Notes under the pieces: model-generated
Told to the model about the DNA's origin: nothing
The model's input: only the letters and a program-made list of their open reading frames with translations
The model's database searches: none
From: an uncultured Candidatus Actinomarina sp.
Lineage (GTDB): Bacteria > Actinomycetota > Acidimicrobiia > Actinomarinales > Actinomarinaceae
Direction: 5' to 3'
Length of the DNA: 64,000 nt
NCBI GenBank assembly: GCA_902555055.1
Contig: CACDQN010000002.1
Location: forward strand, 1 to 64,000
Part shown: positions 1 to 8,635 of the stretch, piece by piece
Numbering within the stretch: the stretch's first letter is position 1
How the letters are laid out: each line of letters opens with the position of its first letter
Position numbers and translations under genes: made by a program

Positions 1-26
1 AAAGTGAATAAAATTATTTTTTTCAT
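1..26 (-). CDS. Possible start of a further minus-strand gene (cut by window edge)
   Basis: One base after the TGA of the large lipoprotein gene an ATG opens a frame reading MKKIILFT before the window ends. The lysine pair followed by hydrophobic residues would fit a signal peptide. Only eight residues are visible, so this is a weak call based on the tight spacing typical of this genome. Confidence 0.35.
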
Positions 27-27
27 A

Positions 28-3000
28 TCAACCAACCTTTACAAACTCCCATTTATTATAATCAAATTCGTATCTACCTTCTCCCTCAGGTTCATATACT
101 GGAGGTCTTCCACATACATAATCTGCCATGTATACTTTTCCATCTTCACCACCTACAAGCCCTCCTGATCTGGTTGTACCTTTAAATCTCTCACATAGCT
201 GTTGTATTAACGGATACTCAAGTCCAAAGTAATATGTAGCCATTGCCTTAAATATAGATTGTTCAATTTCTGTTGCTGCGGGATGAGAAACTAAATCATC
301 GTATGTGTAAGCCATATCACGATAAAGAAACCTTAAAAGAAATGTTTCCTCTTTAGGATCTTTTGAAATACCTTCAATGTAAGTGTCTACTGCCTTTAGA
401 TATAAATCTAGTGAAGCCCTTTCATTATTTTCACTTTCAAGTAAATTACGAGCTATATCTTTGTACCCACCTGCCAAAGCCATATAATTTCCTAAAAGGT
501 CGTCTAGGTTTGCGTCGTACCAAACAGGATTTTCAAAGTCTAATTCACGCAGTACTACAGGGTTTTGTTTAATATTTGCTAAGTCACAGTCACTAAGTTC
601 AATATCATACTGTTCTTGATCAGCTCTACATATTTGACTCGAAGCTCTTGCAATTTCTTGTTTAGCCTGCGAAATACCAAGCCAACTGGCATTAATAGAA
701 TATGCTGAAAATAATTCTTTATCTTTTTTAAGCTGATCCTCATTAATATTATTTTTTTTGTTAAGGTTAATTTTTTGTTCTAAAAGATTAAATATAAGAG
801 AGAATTCTGTAATAGATGATACCTCTCTAATTTCGTTCATTGCGAGGTTATATGCCAGTTCATAATAGTTATATTTATCGACATCGTTATCCATTACTGT
901 AGCCATAGCCATAAATGCATAAGGTAGGCTAGGAATTAATTGGATAGCTTCTTCCATAAGGAACCTAGAATTTTGCTCAAGCCCTGTATAAATAAGCTCT
1001 TTATAGGTATCAATATCTGAAATTTTTATATCACCATATTGAACATCAGTAACTGTAACCTTTTCAAGAGTCTTGTAACTTTCTGAGTTTATTAGAAATT
1101 CAAAAATATCAAAATTGATTCCACCAAGGCCATCCCAAACAAAGTTTAGATTATATTCATCACCTTGAGGATTTCTCCAATTATCATCGCCATTCACAAC
1201 TTCATTAGCAAAATAGTGGCTAAACACTATCTCTGCTTCTGTAAACTTTCTCTCACTTAACACACTAAATGTTAGATTAAGTTTTTCTGGCTCTTCTCCA
1301 TAAGCGTAAGAGCGAGGTCCGTAATGATTTATATAATCATTTATATCCCAAGAAATTACTTCTTTAGCCTTTACTTCATTATTTTCATCACATGCAAAAT
1401 ACTCATTAGTTTCAATACAACCTATCACAGTTGGATTTACTAATTGATAATAAGTTTCTGTGACTTCCTCAGGCTTTAAAAGACCTGCTGCGTACAAGAA
1501 AATTTGACTATCTTGAATGGAGTCTCTTTTAATGGCTTTAAATTTATCACCATCTTTAACTACTCTTGTTGAGAACCTCTCTGTGGGAGTAACAATAAAT
1601 ACAGGTTTATATGTACGTCCATCCGACTGCAATACCTTAAAACCACCTTGAAGAGTATTAGTAGCAGTTGATAATGGTGATAGGTGCATGCCATCATCAC
1701 TCAGTGATTCTCTATATCCTGGACGAGGAAATCCGTATTTCCCTCCGCCAGTTTGCCCATAAATTGAATGTTGGAATTCATGTACAAATGATCCAAATTC
1801 TGGATTTCCAAGCATCAATACCATTTGCAATTCAAGATGAGTTTTACCATCAGACCATGGACCTACTTTTATTTTATTATCTTGTGCTGGTGCAGGATTT
1901 CCATTTGCTTCATAGTAATCTTGAAAGAAACCTGTTCCACGTATATGATCTGTAAGTCTCATCATATGACCACCGTGATAATATTCTCTTGCCCCTAAAA
2001 CAATTCCATTGATGTTATCATCAAAAAGTTCAAAAATTCTTCTATATGCTTGAACATCAAGATTTGGACTAAACACAACAGGGTAGTTGTTATTTTCGTA
2101 TTGTGAATAATCATATCCAATATTCATGAATAATGAATTTCTTGTAGCCCATGTATTTTCACTTATATGCTTAATTTCTACTGTTCCTTTAAGCGCAGGA
2201 TCAACAACTCTCACCTCTGCTTTATCAACGTAGGATTCGTTACTAAAGTCAATATCATAAGAAAGTTTCATACAATTATTTGTATATAGTCCATCACCTG
2301 CAACAGCATCTCCATGAGTTCCGTCATCATACAGATAAGGGGGTTCTGTACTTCCACCGTCAGAAGATCTCCATTCATCACTGAATTCTATTTTTGACTT
2401 ACCTGCATTGAAATTTAAATTATCCTTAACGATAATTTGTACTGCTTCACCAGGAAAAATAACTTGTGGATTATAGTATGCCTTAAAAAAATCAGGTTCA
2501 TCACTCCCCGTACCAGCTATGAATCTTGTTCCATGAAGACTTCTTAACCATTTAGGATTGTAAACGCTTGATGCAAAAAATTGATCAATCATATCAAAGT
2601 TTGTATAAGAGCCTTCAGTTACCGAAGCATCACAGGAATCTGCTTGTTGTGGGATGTAAAGATTATTATCTGGGCAATCTAAACTATCACCGTTAACTTC
2701 ACAAAATCTGTTAATTGGTATATCTCTTGTATCTTCAGCAGTAAAGGTGCTTTTTTGATCGGAATTCTTTACATCATTTTTAATATTGTATAAATCACAT
2801 AGCGGAAGAATCTCAATTCTTGCTGCAGAAGTTTTATCTCGAACTTGTTCTAAGTAGGACTTAATTTTATTTAGGTTGTCTTCAGATGGATTAACTCTGT
2901 CATAACGTATATTTTGTTCAATTTTGTCTCTAAGCCCAGATATCGAATCACTTTCCCAATCTATTGTTTCTACAAATTCTGAATTTAAGTTATATTCAGA

Positions 3001-3963
3001 ATATCCAGGTTTATCTTCATCATTGATTGGTTCATTTCTTTTTCGTAAAGAGTCTTCAATATGTAATGCCCAACCAGTTAACTCTGCAAGTTCAGTTGTC
3101 ATGATAATAAAGCTAGATAAATCTAAACACCCTTCTAGATTTATCGTACTGATAGCAGTACCGGAATTATCATCCAGATATACGCTATCTGGATTACACA
3201 ATTTTGAAGAAAGCAATATATTGTTCTTATCATCGAGTTGCTGTTTAAGGTTTTCAATCTCATCTCTCAATGCTTGATTGCCCGTTCCTTCGGCTAAAGA
3301 AATTTCATTTTTTAACCGCTTTATTTCTTTTAATCTGATTTCTACTTCAGGATTTCCTTCAGTACTTCTAAATAAATTTAATTCTATATCTAAAAGCTCA
3401 AGTTTAAGCCTTGCCTCATCTAACACATCTTTTTCTTCTTGAGATAGGTTTTCTTTTTTTTCTAAAGGTGCAATAGTACCGTCATAAACCTCTGCAAGAA
3501 TTGCATCTTGACCAAAGTTTGCAAAATCAACATCTGCATAGCTAATTCCCAGTTGTGATTCTAATGATTGCTTCCTGTCTCTTAATTGTTGGATATATTC
3601 ATTATTATCTGAATCGCTTGATTCTGATTCATAATCAGCTTGAAGCCCTTCAAGGACTGCAAGCTCTTCTTTCATATTTTGCAATTCTTCCTCAGAATAA
3701 GTAGTGTTGGCTGAAATTGCTAAAGTCTCTTCTTGATTTCTTAACTTACTAGTGATTTCAGCAATTTCTGATGTGAGGGTCTCAACACTATCATCAGATA
3801 AGCATTCCTCATTTGGGCTAGAATCTGAACCTAAATCTACTTCTACCTTCTCATCATTATCAGAACTAGTATCAGAACTAGTATCAGAACTAGTATCAGT
3901 ATTACCACCACATGAGGAAAGTAATAAAAATAAGATTAAAACTATTGAAAAATATTTTTTCAC
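28..3963 (-). CDS. Large lipoprotein with coiled coil and HExxH metalloprotease-like motif
   Basis: Predicted secreted lipoprotein of 1311 residues. The N-terminus is a type II signal peptide with lipobox LSSC (Cys18), then a Ser/Asp-rich linker containing three TSSD repeats. Residues about 58-150 and 165-250 are charged and heptad-like (coiled coil). Around 544-561 lies a Gly/Asp-rich loop (DDGTHGDAVAGDG) of the kind found in Ig-like calcium-binding extracellular domains. HEFQH at 728-732 is an HExxH zinc-protease motif, with a Glu at 752 that could be the third ligand (inference). The C-terminal 350 residues are helical and TPR-like. The start is GTG with no clear Shine-Dalgarno, 56 bases after fabF. 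I do not recognise the family as a whole. An anchored extracellular peptidase or surface scaffold is plausible. Confidence 0.75.
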   Translation of the reverse strand: MKKYFSIVLILFLLLSSCGGNTDTSSDTSSDTSSDNDEKVEVDLGSDSSPNEECLSDDSVETLTSEIAEITSKLRNQEETLAISANTTYSEEELQNMKEELAVLEGLQADYESESSDSDNNEYIQQLRDRKQSLESQLGISYADVDFANFGQDAILAEVYDGTIAPLEKKENLSQEEKDVLDEARLKLELLDIELNLFRSTEGNPEVEIRLKEIKRLKNEISLAEGTGNQALRDEIENLKQQLDDKNNILLSSKLCNPDSVYLDDNSGTAISTINLEGCLDLSSFIIMTTELAELTGWALHIEDSLRKRNEPINDEDKPGYSEYNLNSEFVETIDWESDSISGLRDKIEQNIRYDRVNPSEDNLNKIKSYLEQVRDKTSAARIEILPLCDLYNIKNDVKNSDQKSTFTAEDTRDIPINRFCEVNGDSLDCPDNNLYIPQQADSCDASVTEGSYTNFDMIDQFFASSVYNPKWLRSLHGTRFIAGTGSDEPDFFKAYYNPQVIFPGEAVQIIVKDNLNFNAGKSKIEFSDEWRSSDGGSTEPPYLYDDGTHGDAVAGDGLYTNNCMKLSYDIDFSNESYVDKAEVRVVDPALKGTVEIKHISENTWATRNSLFMNIGYDYSQYENNNYPVVFSPNLDVQAYRRIFELFDDNINGIVLGAREYYHGGHMMRLTDHIRGTGFFQDYYEANGNPAPAQDNKIKVGPWSDGKTHLELQMVLMLGNPEFGSFVHEFQHSIYGQTGGGKYGFPRPGYRESLSDDGMHLSPLSTATNTLQGGFKVLQSDGRTYKPVFIVTPTERFSTRVVKDGDKFKAIKRDSIQDSQIFLYAAGLLKPEEVTETYYQLVNPTVIGCIETNEYFACDENNEVKAKEVISWDINDYINHYGPRSYAYGEEPEKLNLTFSVLSERKFTEAEIVFSHYFANEVVNGDDNWRNPQGDEYNLNFVWDGLGGINFDIFEFLINSESYKTLEKVTVTDVQYGDIKISDIDTYKELIYTGLEQNSRFLMEEAIQLIPSLPYAFMAMATVMDNDVDKYNYYELAYNLAMNEIREVSSITEFSLIFNLLEQKINLNKKNNINEDQLKKDKELFSAYSINASWLGISQAKQEIARASSQICRADQEQYDIELSDCDLANIKQNPVVLRELDFENPVWYDANLDDLLGNYMALAGGYKDIARNLLESENNERASLDLYLKAVDTYIEGISKDPKEETFLLRFLYRDMAYTYDDLVSHPAATEIEQSIFKAMATYYFGLEYPLIQQLCERFKGTTRSGGLVGGEDGKVYMADYVCGRPPVYEPEGEGRYEFDYNKWEFVKVG
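3862..3897 (-). repeat. 12-bp tandem repeat, three copies
   Basis: The unit agaactagtatc occurs three times in direct succession and encodes the TSSD repeats of the lipoprotein linker. It keeps frame, so copy-number change would alter linker length without disrupting the gene. Confidence 0.9.
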
Positions 3964-4019
3964 TAAATTAATTCTACTGTAAATAAGCGGAAAAGTTTCC
4001 TAGTGAAGTATTTGAAATC

Positions 4020-5258
4020 CTAATTTTTTTTAAAGACAAGAGCTCCATTGTGCCCACCAAAACCAAAAGAATTAGACATTGCTGTAGAGAGGTCTTTTTC
4101 TAGGGCTATATTTGGGGTGTAATTTAAATCACATTCTTTATCTGGATTATTCAAATTTATTGTTGGTGGAATAATATTATTTTTTAAACTTAATAAGGAA
4201 ACTAATGACTCAAAAGCACCTCCACCTCCAAGTAAGTGTCCTGTCATAGACTTTGTAGAAGAAATATTAACATCGTATGCTTTTTCACCGAAGACTGTTT
4301 TGATTGCAGCAGTTTCATTTTTATCATTTGCTGGGGTAGAAGTTCCATGAGCATTAATATAATCAATATCATCAGGTGTTAATTGAGCATCAAATAGTGC
4401 TTTCTTCATAGCATCAACAGCACCTTTACCACCTTCTGCTGGGGCAGTAATATGATGAGCATCTGTTGATGCACCATAACCAGCAACATAGCCATATATA
4501 TTGGCACCTCTATTAATTGCCGATTCTTCACTTTCCATAATCAAAACTGTTGAACCCTCTCCCATTACAAATCCATCTCGATCTTTATCAAATGGCTTAC
4601 AGGCTTCTTTAGGATTTTTATTATTTGTTGAAAGAGCTCTTATTTGAGCAAATGCACCAATCGTCATAGCAGTTGTTCCAGATTCTGTTCCACCTGCAAT
4701 CACCATATCTACAATTCCATTTTGAATCATATTTTTAGCTTCTCCAACAGCGTTAGCAGAAGCAGCACAGGCTGTAGTGATTGTCAAAGAAGGTCCTTCG
4801 ATACCAAATTTAATTGCAACTTGTCCTGTACTTGAATTAGGCATCAATTGTGTTATGGCTAATGGATTTATCCTGGATGCACCTCGTTCATCGTATGTCC
4901 TCACTGCTTGTTCAGTTGCACCTATACCACCAATACCAGTTCCAAAAACAATTCCTACTCCATTCCCCAACCTTTGTTCTGTATCAAGATTCGCATCTTT
5001 AAGAGCTTCTTCTGTTGCATAAATAGAGAGATGTCCTGATCGATCAAGTTTGCGTGCATGTTGCTTTCCCATATACTCATTAGCATCAAAATTTTTAACT
5101 TCACCTGCAAAAGTTACTGGAAGTTCATCTGTTTTAAATGAAGTAATATGGTCTATTCCAGAAACACCTTTAATTAGGTTATTCCAAGTATCTGAAACAT
5201 TATTCCCTAATGGATTTATTGTTCCAAGACCGGTTACAACGACACGTCTTTTAGACAC
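4020..5258 (-). CDS. fabF: Beta-ketoacyl-ACP synthase II
   Basis: Condenses malonyl-ACP with acyl-ACP in type II fatty-acid elongation in the cytoplasm. At 412 residues it has the normal length. The catalytic Cys is in TACAASANAV, and the two His are in NAHGTSTPAND and GHLLGGGGAFES, so the Cys-His-His triad is complete. N-terminal RRVVVTGLGTINPLG is typical of FabF. It follows acpP by 8 bases as the last fatty-acid gene of the operon. No FabB-like second synthase is seen in the window. Confidence 0.97.
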   Translation of the reverse strand: MSKRRVVVTGLGTINPLGNNVSDTWNNLIKGVSGIDHITSFKTDELPVTFAGEVKNFDANEYMGKQHARKLDRSGHLSIYATEEALKDANLDTEQRLGNGVGIVFGTGIGGIGATEQAVRTYDERGASRINPLAITQLMPNSSTGQVAIKFGIEGPSLTITTACAASANAVGEAKNMIQNGIVDMVIAGGTESGTTAMTIGAFAQIRALSTNNKNPKEACKPFDKDRDGFVMGEGSTVLIMESEESAINRGANIYGYVAGYGASTDAHHITAPAEGGKGAVDAMKKALFDAQLTPDDIDYINAHGTSTPANDKNETAAIKTVFGEKAYDVNISSTKSMTGHLLGGGGAFESLVSLLSLKNNIIPPTINLNNPDKECDLNYTPNIALEKDLSTAMSNSFGFGGHNGALVFKKN

Positions 5259-5266
5259 GATTCAAT

Positions 5267-5506
5267 TTATATTTTTGAGTGCAGTAACTGAACAGCTTGT
5301 CCAACAGTTGAAACATCCGCTAGCTCATCATCATCTATTTCTATTTCAAACTCATCTTCAAAGGCCATTACCACCTCAACAATACCTAGTGAGTCAATTT
5401 CTAAATCTTCTTCGAGTTTGGCTTCCATAGTAACTTTTGACTCATCTATACCGAGGTCCTCTACGAAAAGACCTTTAACTTTTTCAAAAACTTCATTTAA
5501 TTCCAT
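5267..5506 (-). CDS. acpP: Acyl carrier protein
   Basis: Small acidic carrier (79 residues from the chosen start) that holds growing acyl chains on phosphopantetheine. The attachment Ser lies in the motif EIDSLGIVEV, and helix II is strongly acidic. I prefer ATG at 5506 over an upstream TTG at 5518 because a GGGGGA ribosome site (5511-5516) sits four bases before that ATG and would lie inside the longer version. It sits between fabG and fabF, the usual order. Confidence 0.95.
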   Translation of the reverse strand: MELNEVFEKVKGLFVEDLGIDESKVTMEAKLEEDLEIDSLGIVEVVMAFEDEFEIEIDDDELADVSTVGQAVQLLHSKI

Positions 5507-5518
5507 AATTTCCCCCAA

Positions 5519-6247
5519 TTATGTGGTTAAACCACCATCTACAGGTATAACTTGTCCTGTTATATATTCTGACTCATCATTACATAAAAAAGCTACCACA
5601 TTTGATATATCTTCTGGCTTTCCAATGCGTTTAATTGAAAGTTGTTCTATAATATTTTCTTTATTTCCATCATCAAGAAAAGATGTCATATCTGTTTCGA
5701 TATAACCAGGCGCTATAACATTTGATGTTATATTTCGTGAACCTAGTTCTTTACTTATCGATTTAGCAAGTCCTATAAGCCCAGCTTTTGATGCTGCATA
5801 ATTTGATTGGCCTTGATTTCCAGATATTCCAACTACTGATGAAATAAAAATAATTCTACCCCATTTATTTTTCATCATTTGTTTAATTGCTCGTTGAGAG
5901 GTATAGAAACTTCCAGTTAGATTCGTTTGGATTACATCTAGCCATTCGTCATCCTTCATACGAGGTAATATATTATCTTTTGTAATTCCTGCATTATTTA
6001 TCAAAATATCCACTGACCCATATGAATCTTCTATAGTTGCAAAAGCTCTGTCAACTGATTCTTTACTTGAAATATTAATTTCAACACTATTTGCACTTCC
6101 TCCGCTTTCAGCAATTTCATTAACTACTTCTTCAGCTTTGTCTTGAGAATTAACATAACCCACTACAACATGATGACTTTTAGCAAGAGTAGTTGATATT
6201 GATTTACCAATACCTCTAGAGCCACCAGTAACTAATACAGTTTTCAT
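5519..6247 (-). CDS. fabG: 3-oxoacyl-ACP reductase
   Basis: NADPH-dependent ketoreduction step of fatty-acid elongation. A short-chain dehydrogenase of 242 residues with the TGGSRGIG nucleotide loop, NNAG, and a catalytic Ser with YAASK (Ser-Tyr-Lys). It ends with the family-typical GQVIPVDGG. The ATG overlaps the fabH stop by four bases (ATGA), implying translational coupling. Placement between fabH and acpP supports FabG rather than another SDR. Confidence 0.95.
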   Translation of the reverse strand: MKTVLVTGGSRGIGKSISTTLAKSHHVVVGYVNSQDKAEEVVNEIAESGGSANSVEINISSKESVDRAFATIEDSYGSVDILINNAGITKDNILPRMKDDEWLDVIQTNLTGSFYTSQRAIKQMMKNKWGRIIFISSVVGISGNQGQSNYAASKAGLIGLAKSISKELGSRNITSNVIAPGYIETDMTSFLDDGNKENIIEQLSIKRIGKPEDISNVVAFLCNDESEYITGQVIPVDGGLTT

Positions 6248-7338
6248 ATAAGATCTAATTTTTCAGGAATTTGATATTCAATAGCTTTTCTTATTGTGTC
6301 TACTGCCTTTCCATCAAAATCGGGTAATTTAGCATCGGAGGTATTTATTGGAGTTGTTCTTTCACCAAGACGAAGAGCACAAGCGCCCCAAGAAAGACCT
6401 GCGCCAACTGCTGTGAAGACGGCTGTTTCTCCACCCTTTATCTCTCCAGCTTCTAAGGCATCTACTAATGCTGTTGGAATAGAAGCAGCTGATGTATTTC
6501 CATATTTATGTACTTTTTTAATTGTTGTAGCGTTAGGGAGTTTTAATGATTTTTCTAGTCCCTCAACTATTCTTAAATTTGCTTGATGCGGAATAAGAAT
6601 ATCAATGTCTTCTTTACTTAAGCCAGATTTCTCAATAACTTCAGTTGAAGAGTTTGCCATAGCCCTAATCCCACCTTTAAAGATTTCTGGTCCATCAAAA
6701 GTCCACTGAACCCTAGCTGCCTCATCTTTTTTAAACCTATCCATTGCTGAACCAAAATTAGGAACTTCTAGGATGTCTAGCTTGTCAGAACTTAAGCCAT
6801 TAACAAATGAGTATATTTCACCTTCAGAAGGATCTTTGCTTTCCTCTATAACCACTGCACCAGCTCCATCTCCAAAAAGAACGGCAGTATTTCTATCTGA
6901 CCAATCCAGTAACCAAGTAATGTGCTCTGATCCAATCACAAGAGCTCTTTTGTACAACCCGCTTTCAATAAAGGCTTTTCCTTGTTCCATTGCATAAACA
7001 AATCCTGCACAAGCAGCATTGATATCGTATACAGATGCATTAACCGCACCAATCTTTCTTTGTACATGAGCAGCTGCTGATGGAACAATACTATCAGGGG
7101 TACATGTTGCTAAAATTACAACATCTATATCTTCAGGTGTTAAACCAGCACATGCAATAGCATGTTGCCCTGCAACAGATGCCATATCAGAGTTGTTTAC
7201 ATGACAAAATCTTCTTTCTTGAATTCCTGTTCTTTGTTGAATCCACTCATCTGAGGTGTCAACAAACACAGCTAAATCATCATTTGTCATGATATTGTCA
7301 GGCGAACACTTACCCCAACCAGTTATTGTTGATTTCAA
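6244..7338 (-). CDS. fabH: Beta-ketoacyl-ACP synthase III
   Basis: Starts fatty-acid synthesis by condensing acyl-CoA with malonyl-ACP. The catalytic Cys is in NAACAGFVYAM, His in PHQANLRI and Asn in KYGNTSAASIP, so the triad is intact. At 364 residues it is longer than the usual roughly 320. The extra part is a C-terminal tail after RLGERT (residues about 330-364) of unknown role. The start is TTG, backed by a GGGAG ribosome site eight bases upstream. Confidence 0.95.
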   Translation of the reverse strand: MKSTITGWGKCSPDNIMTNDDLAVFVDTSDEWIQQRTGIQERRFCHVNNSDMASVAGQHAIACAGLTPEDIDVVILATCTPDSIVPSAAAHVQRKIGAVNASVYDINAACAGFVYAMEQGKAFIESGLYKRALVIGSEHITWLLDWSDRNTAVLFGDGAGAVVIEESKDPSEGEIYSFVNGLSSDKLDILEVPNFGSAMDRFKKDEAARVQWTFDGPEIFKGGIRAMANSSTEVIEKSGLSKEDIDILIPHQANLRIVEGLEKSLKLPNATTIKKVHKYGNTSAASIPTALVDALEAGEIKGGETAVFTAVGAGLSWGACALRLGERTTPINTSDAKLPDFDGKAVDTIRKAIEYQIPEKLDLI

Positions 7339-7352
7339 AAAAAACTCCCAGT

Positions 7353-8264
7353 CTAAATTGTATTTAAAGAGTCTAACGAATTAATAATTCCTATTCTCTT
7401 ACTAGATATAGACTTTTTAACCATCCCAGCAGTTACATTTCCAGGTCCGATATGATACCAATATTCTGGACTTTCTTCTTTCTCAATAGTTGTTATTTGC
7501 TTATGGAACAACACACTATTGTCTACTTGGTTTGCTAAACGTTCTTTTACATTAGATAGGTCGACTAATTGCGCATCAACATTCATGTATATCTTGAATT
7601 TACCAGGCTTAAACTCTATATTTTCTAATACTTCCTCAACATCTTTTTTTGCTGGGGTTACAACAGGAGAGTGAAATGCACCTGCTACATCAAGAGGAAT
7701 TACTCGTTTTGCATTTAATGCTTTGGGATTAGATTTTAAATAGTCAATATCTTCATATTTTCCACTAATAACAATTTGTGTTGCATCATTGTAGTTTGAG
7801 ATATTTATTTCGACACCCTGCACGTTTAACTCTGAAACTGAATTCACAGTTTTATCTAATTCAGATGATAATACTGCTGCCATAGTCGTACCAGAGTTTT
7901 CAACTGCCTTTTGCATAGCATCCCCTCTTACAGAAATTATTTTTAGTGCATCACTAAATGATATATATTCTCCTAACGCTAGGGCAGTGTACTCTCCAAG
8001 AGAGTGACCAATTGCTACTCTAGGATTACCAAATTTCTTAATTGCTTCAAGTCCATAACAGTAGGAAATAGCAAAAATATAAGGTTGAGCAATATTAGTT
8101 TTTGTTATCTCTTCTTTGTCATTTGTTAAAACTACATCTTTTAGAGACCAATTAAGTGCCTGTTCAAATTCCTTAATTAATAAATTTGGATATATATCAA
8201 GTAACTCTTCTCCCATTCCAACTTGTTGGGATCCTTGTCCCGGAAACATTGCTACCCAGTTCAA
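7353..8264 (-). CDS. fabD: Malonyl-CoA:ACP transacylase
   Basis: Transfers malonyl from CoA to ACP. 303 residues with FPGQGSQ near the N-terminus, the nucleophile Ser in GHSLGEYTAL and the His in AFHSPVV. The start is TTG overlapping the acpS stop (TTGA), a junction type seen at two other places in this window. An internal ATG five codons in would remove part of the first strand and is less likely. Confidence 0.95.
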   Translation of the reverse strand: MNWVAMFPGQGSQQVGMGEELLDIYPNLLIKEFEQALNWSLKDVVLTNDKEEITKTNIAQPYIFAISYCYGLEAIKKFGNPRVAIGHSLGEYTALALGEYISFSDALKIISVRGDAMQKAVENSGTTMAAVLSSELDKTVNSVSELNVQGVEINISNYNDATQIVISGKYEDIDYLKSNPKALNAKRVIPLDVAGAFHSPVVTPAKKDVEEVLENIEFKPGKFKIYMNVDAQLVDLSNVKERLANQVDNSVLFHKQITTIEKEESPEYWYHIGPGNVTAGMVKKSISSKRIGIINSLDSLNTI

Positions 8265-8635
8265 TTTGAGACTTCCGATATTGCAAAGGCAATGGCATTA
8301 TTTTTTTCATGGGATAGGGATACATGCACATTATCAATTCTTGATTTTGTAGCAAGTTCTCTTGCTTTTCCATGTAAGATTACTTCTGGTTTCCCACCAC
8401 CAGTAATTTCTATATCCCTCCAATTGAGCTGTCTCCACCCTTTACCTAAAGATTTCATTACAGCCTCTTTACCAGCAAATCTGGCTCCTAATCTTTTTGA
8501 TGGATCAGCAAATCTATTTGCATAAATTACTTCATTTTCTGTAAAGCATCTTTGTTCAAATTTTGATTGAGATTTAGCTAGAAGTTTTCTCACTCTATTT
8601 AAATCAACTTGGTCAACTCCTATACCAAATATCAT
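8261..8635 (-). CDS. acpS: Holo-ACP synthase
   Basis: Attaches 4'-phosphopantetheine to apo-ACP. 124 residues, normal for AcpS. GIGVDQVDLNR carries the metal-binding Asp and RFAGKEAVMKSLG carries the Glu/Lys signature. It lies directly between the biotin carboxylase gene (1-base overlap) and fabD, so activation of ACP is co-expressed with its users. Confidence 0.95.
   Translation of the reverse strand: MIFGIGVDQVDLNRVRKLLAKSQSKFEQRCFTENEVIYANRFADPSKRLGARFAGKEAVMKSLGKGWRQLNWRDIEITGGGKPEVILHGKARELATKSRIDNVHVSLSHEKNNAIAFAISEVSN

Noticed and set aside
2924-3277. Open frame of 117 codons on the plus strand
   Set aside because: It lies wholly inside the lipoprotein gene on the other strand and its translation is low-complexity Ser/Leu, typical of an antisense shadow.
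3862-3897. Possible CRISPR-like repeat
   Set aside because: The 12-base units are adjacent without spacers and encode TSSD repeats.
5050-5430. Open frame of 126 codons on the plus strand
   Set aside because: It crosses fabF and acpP antisense and resembles no protein family.
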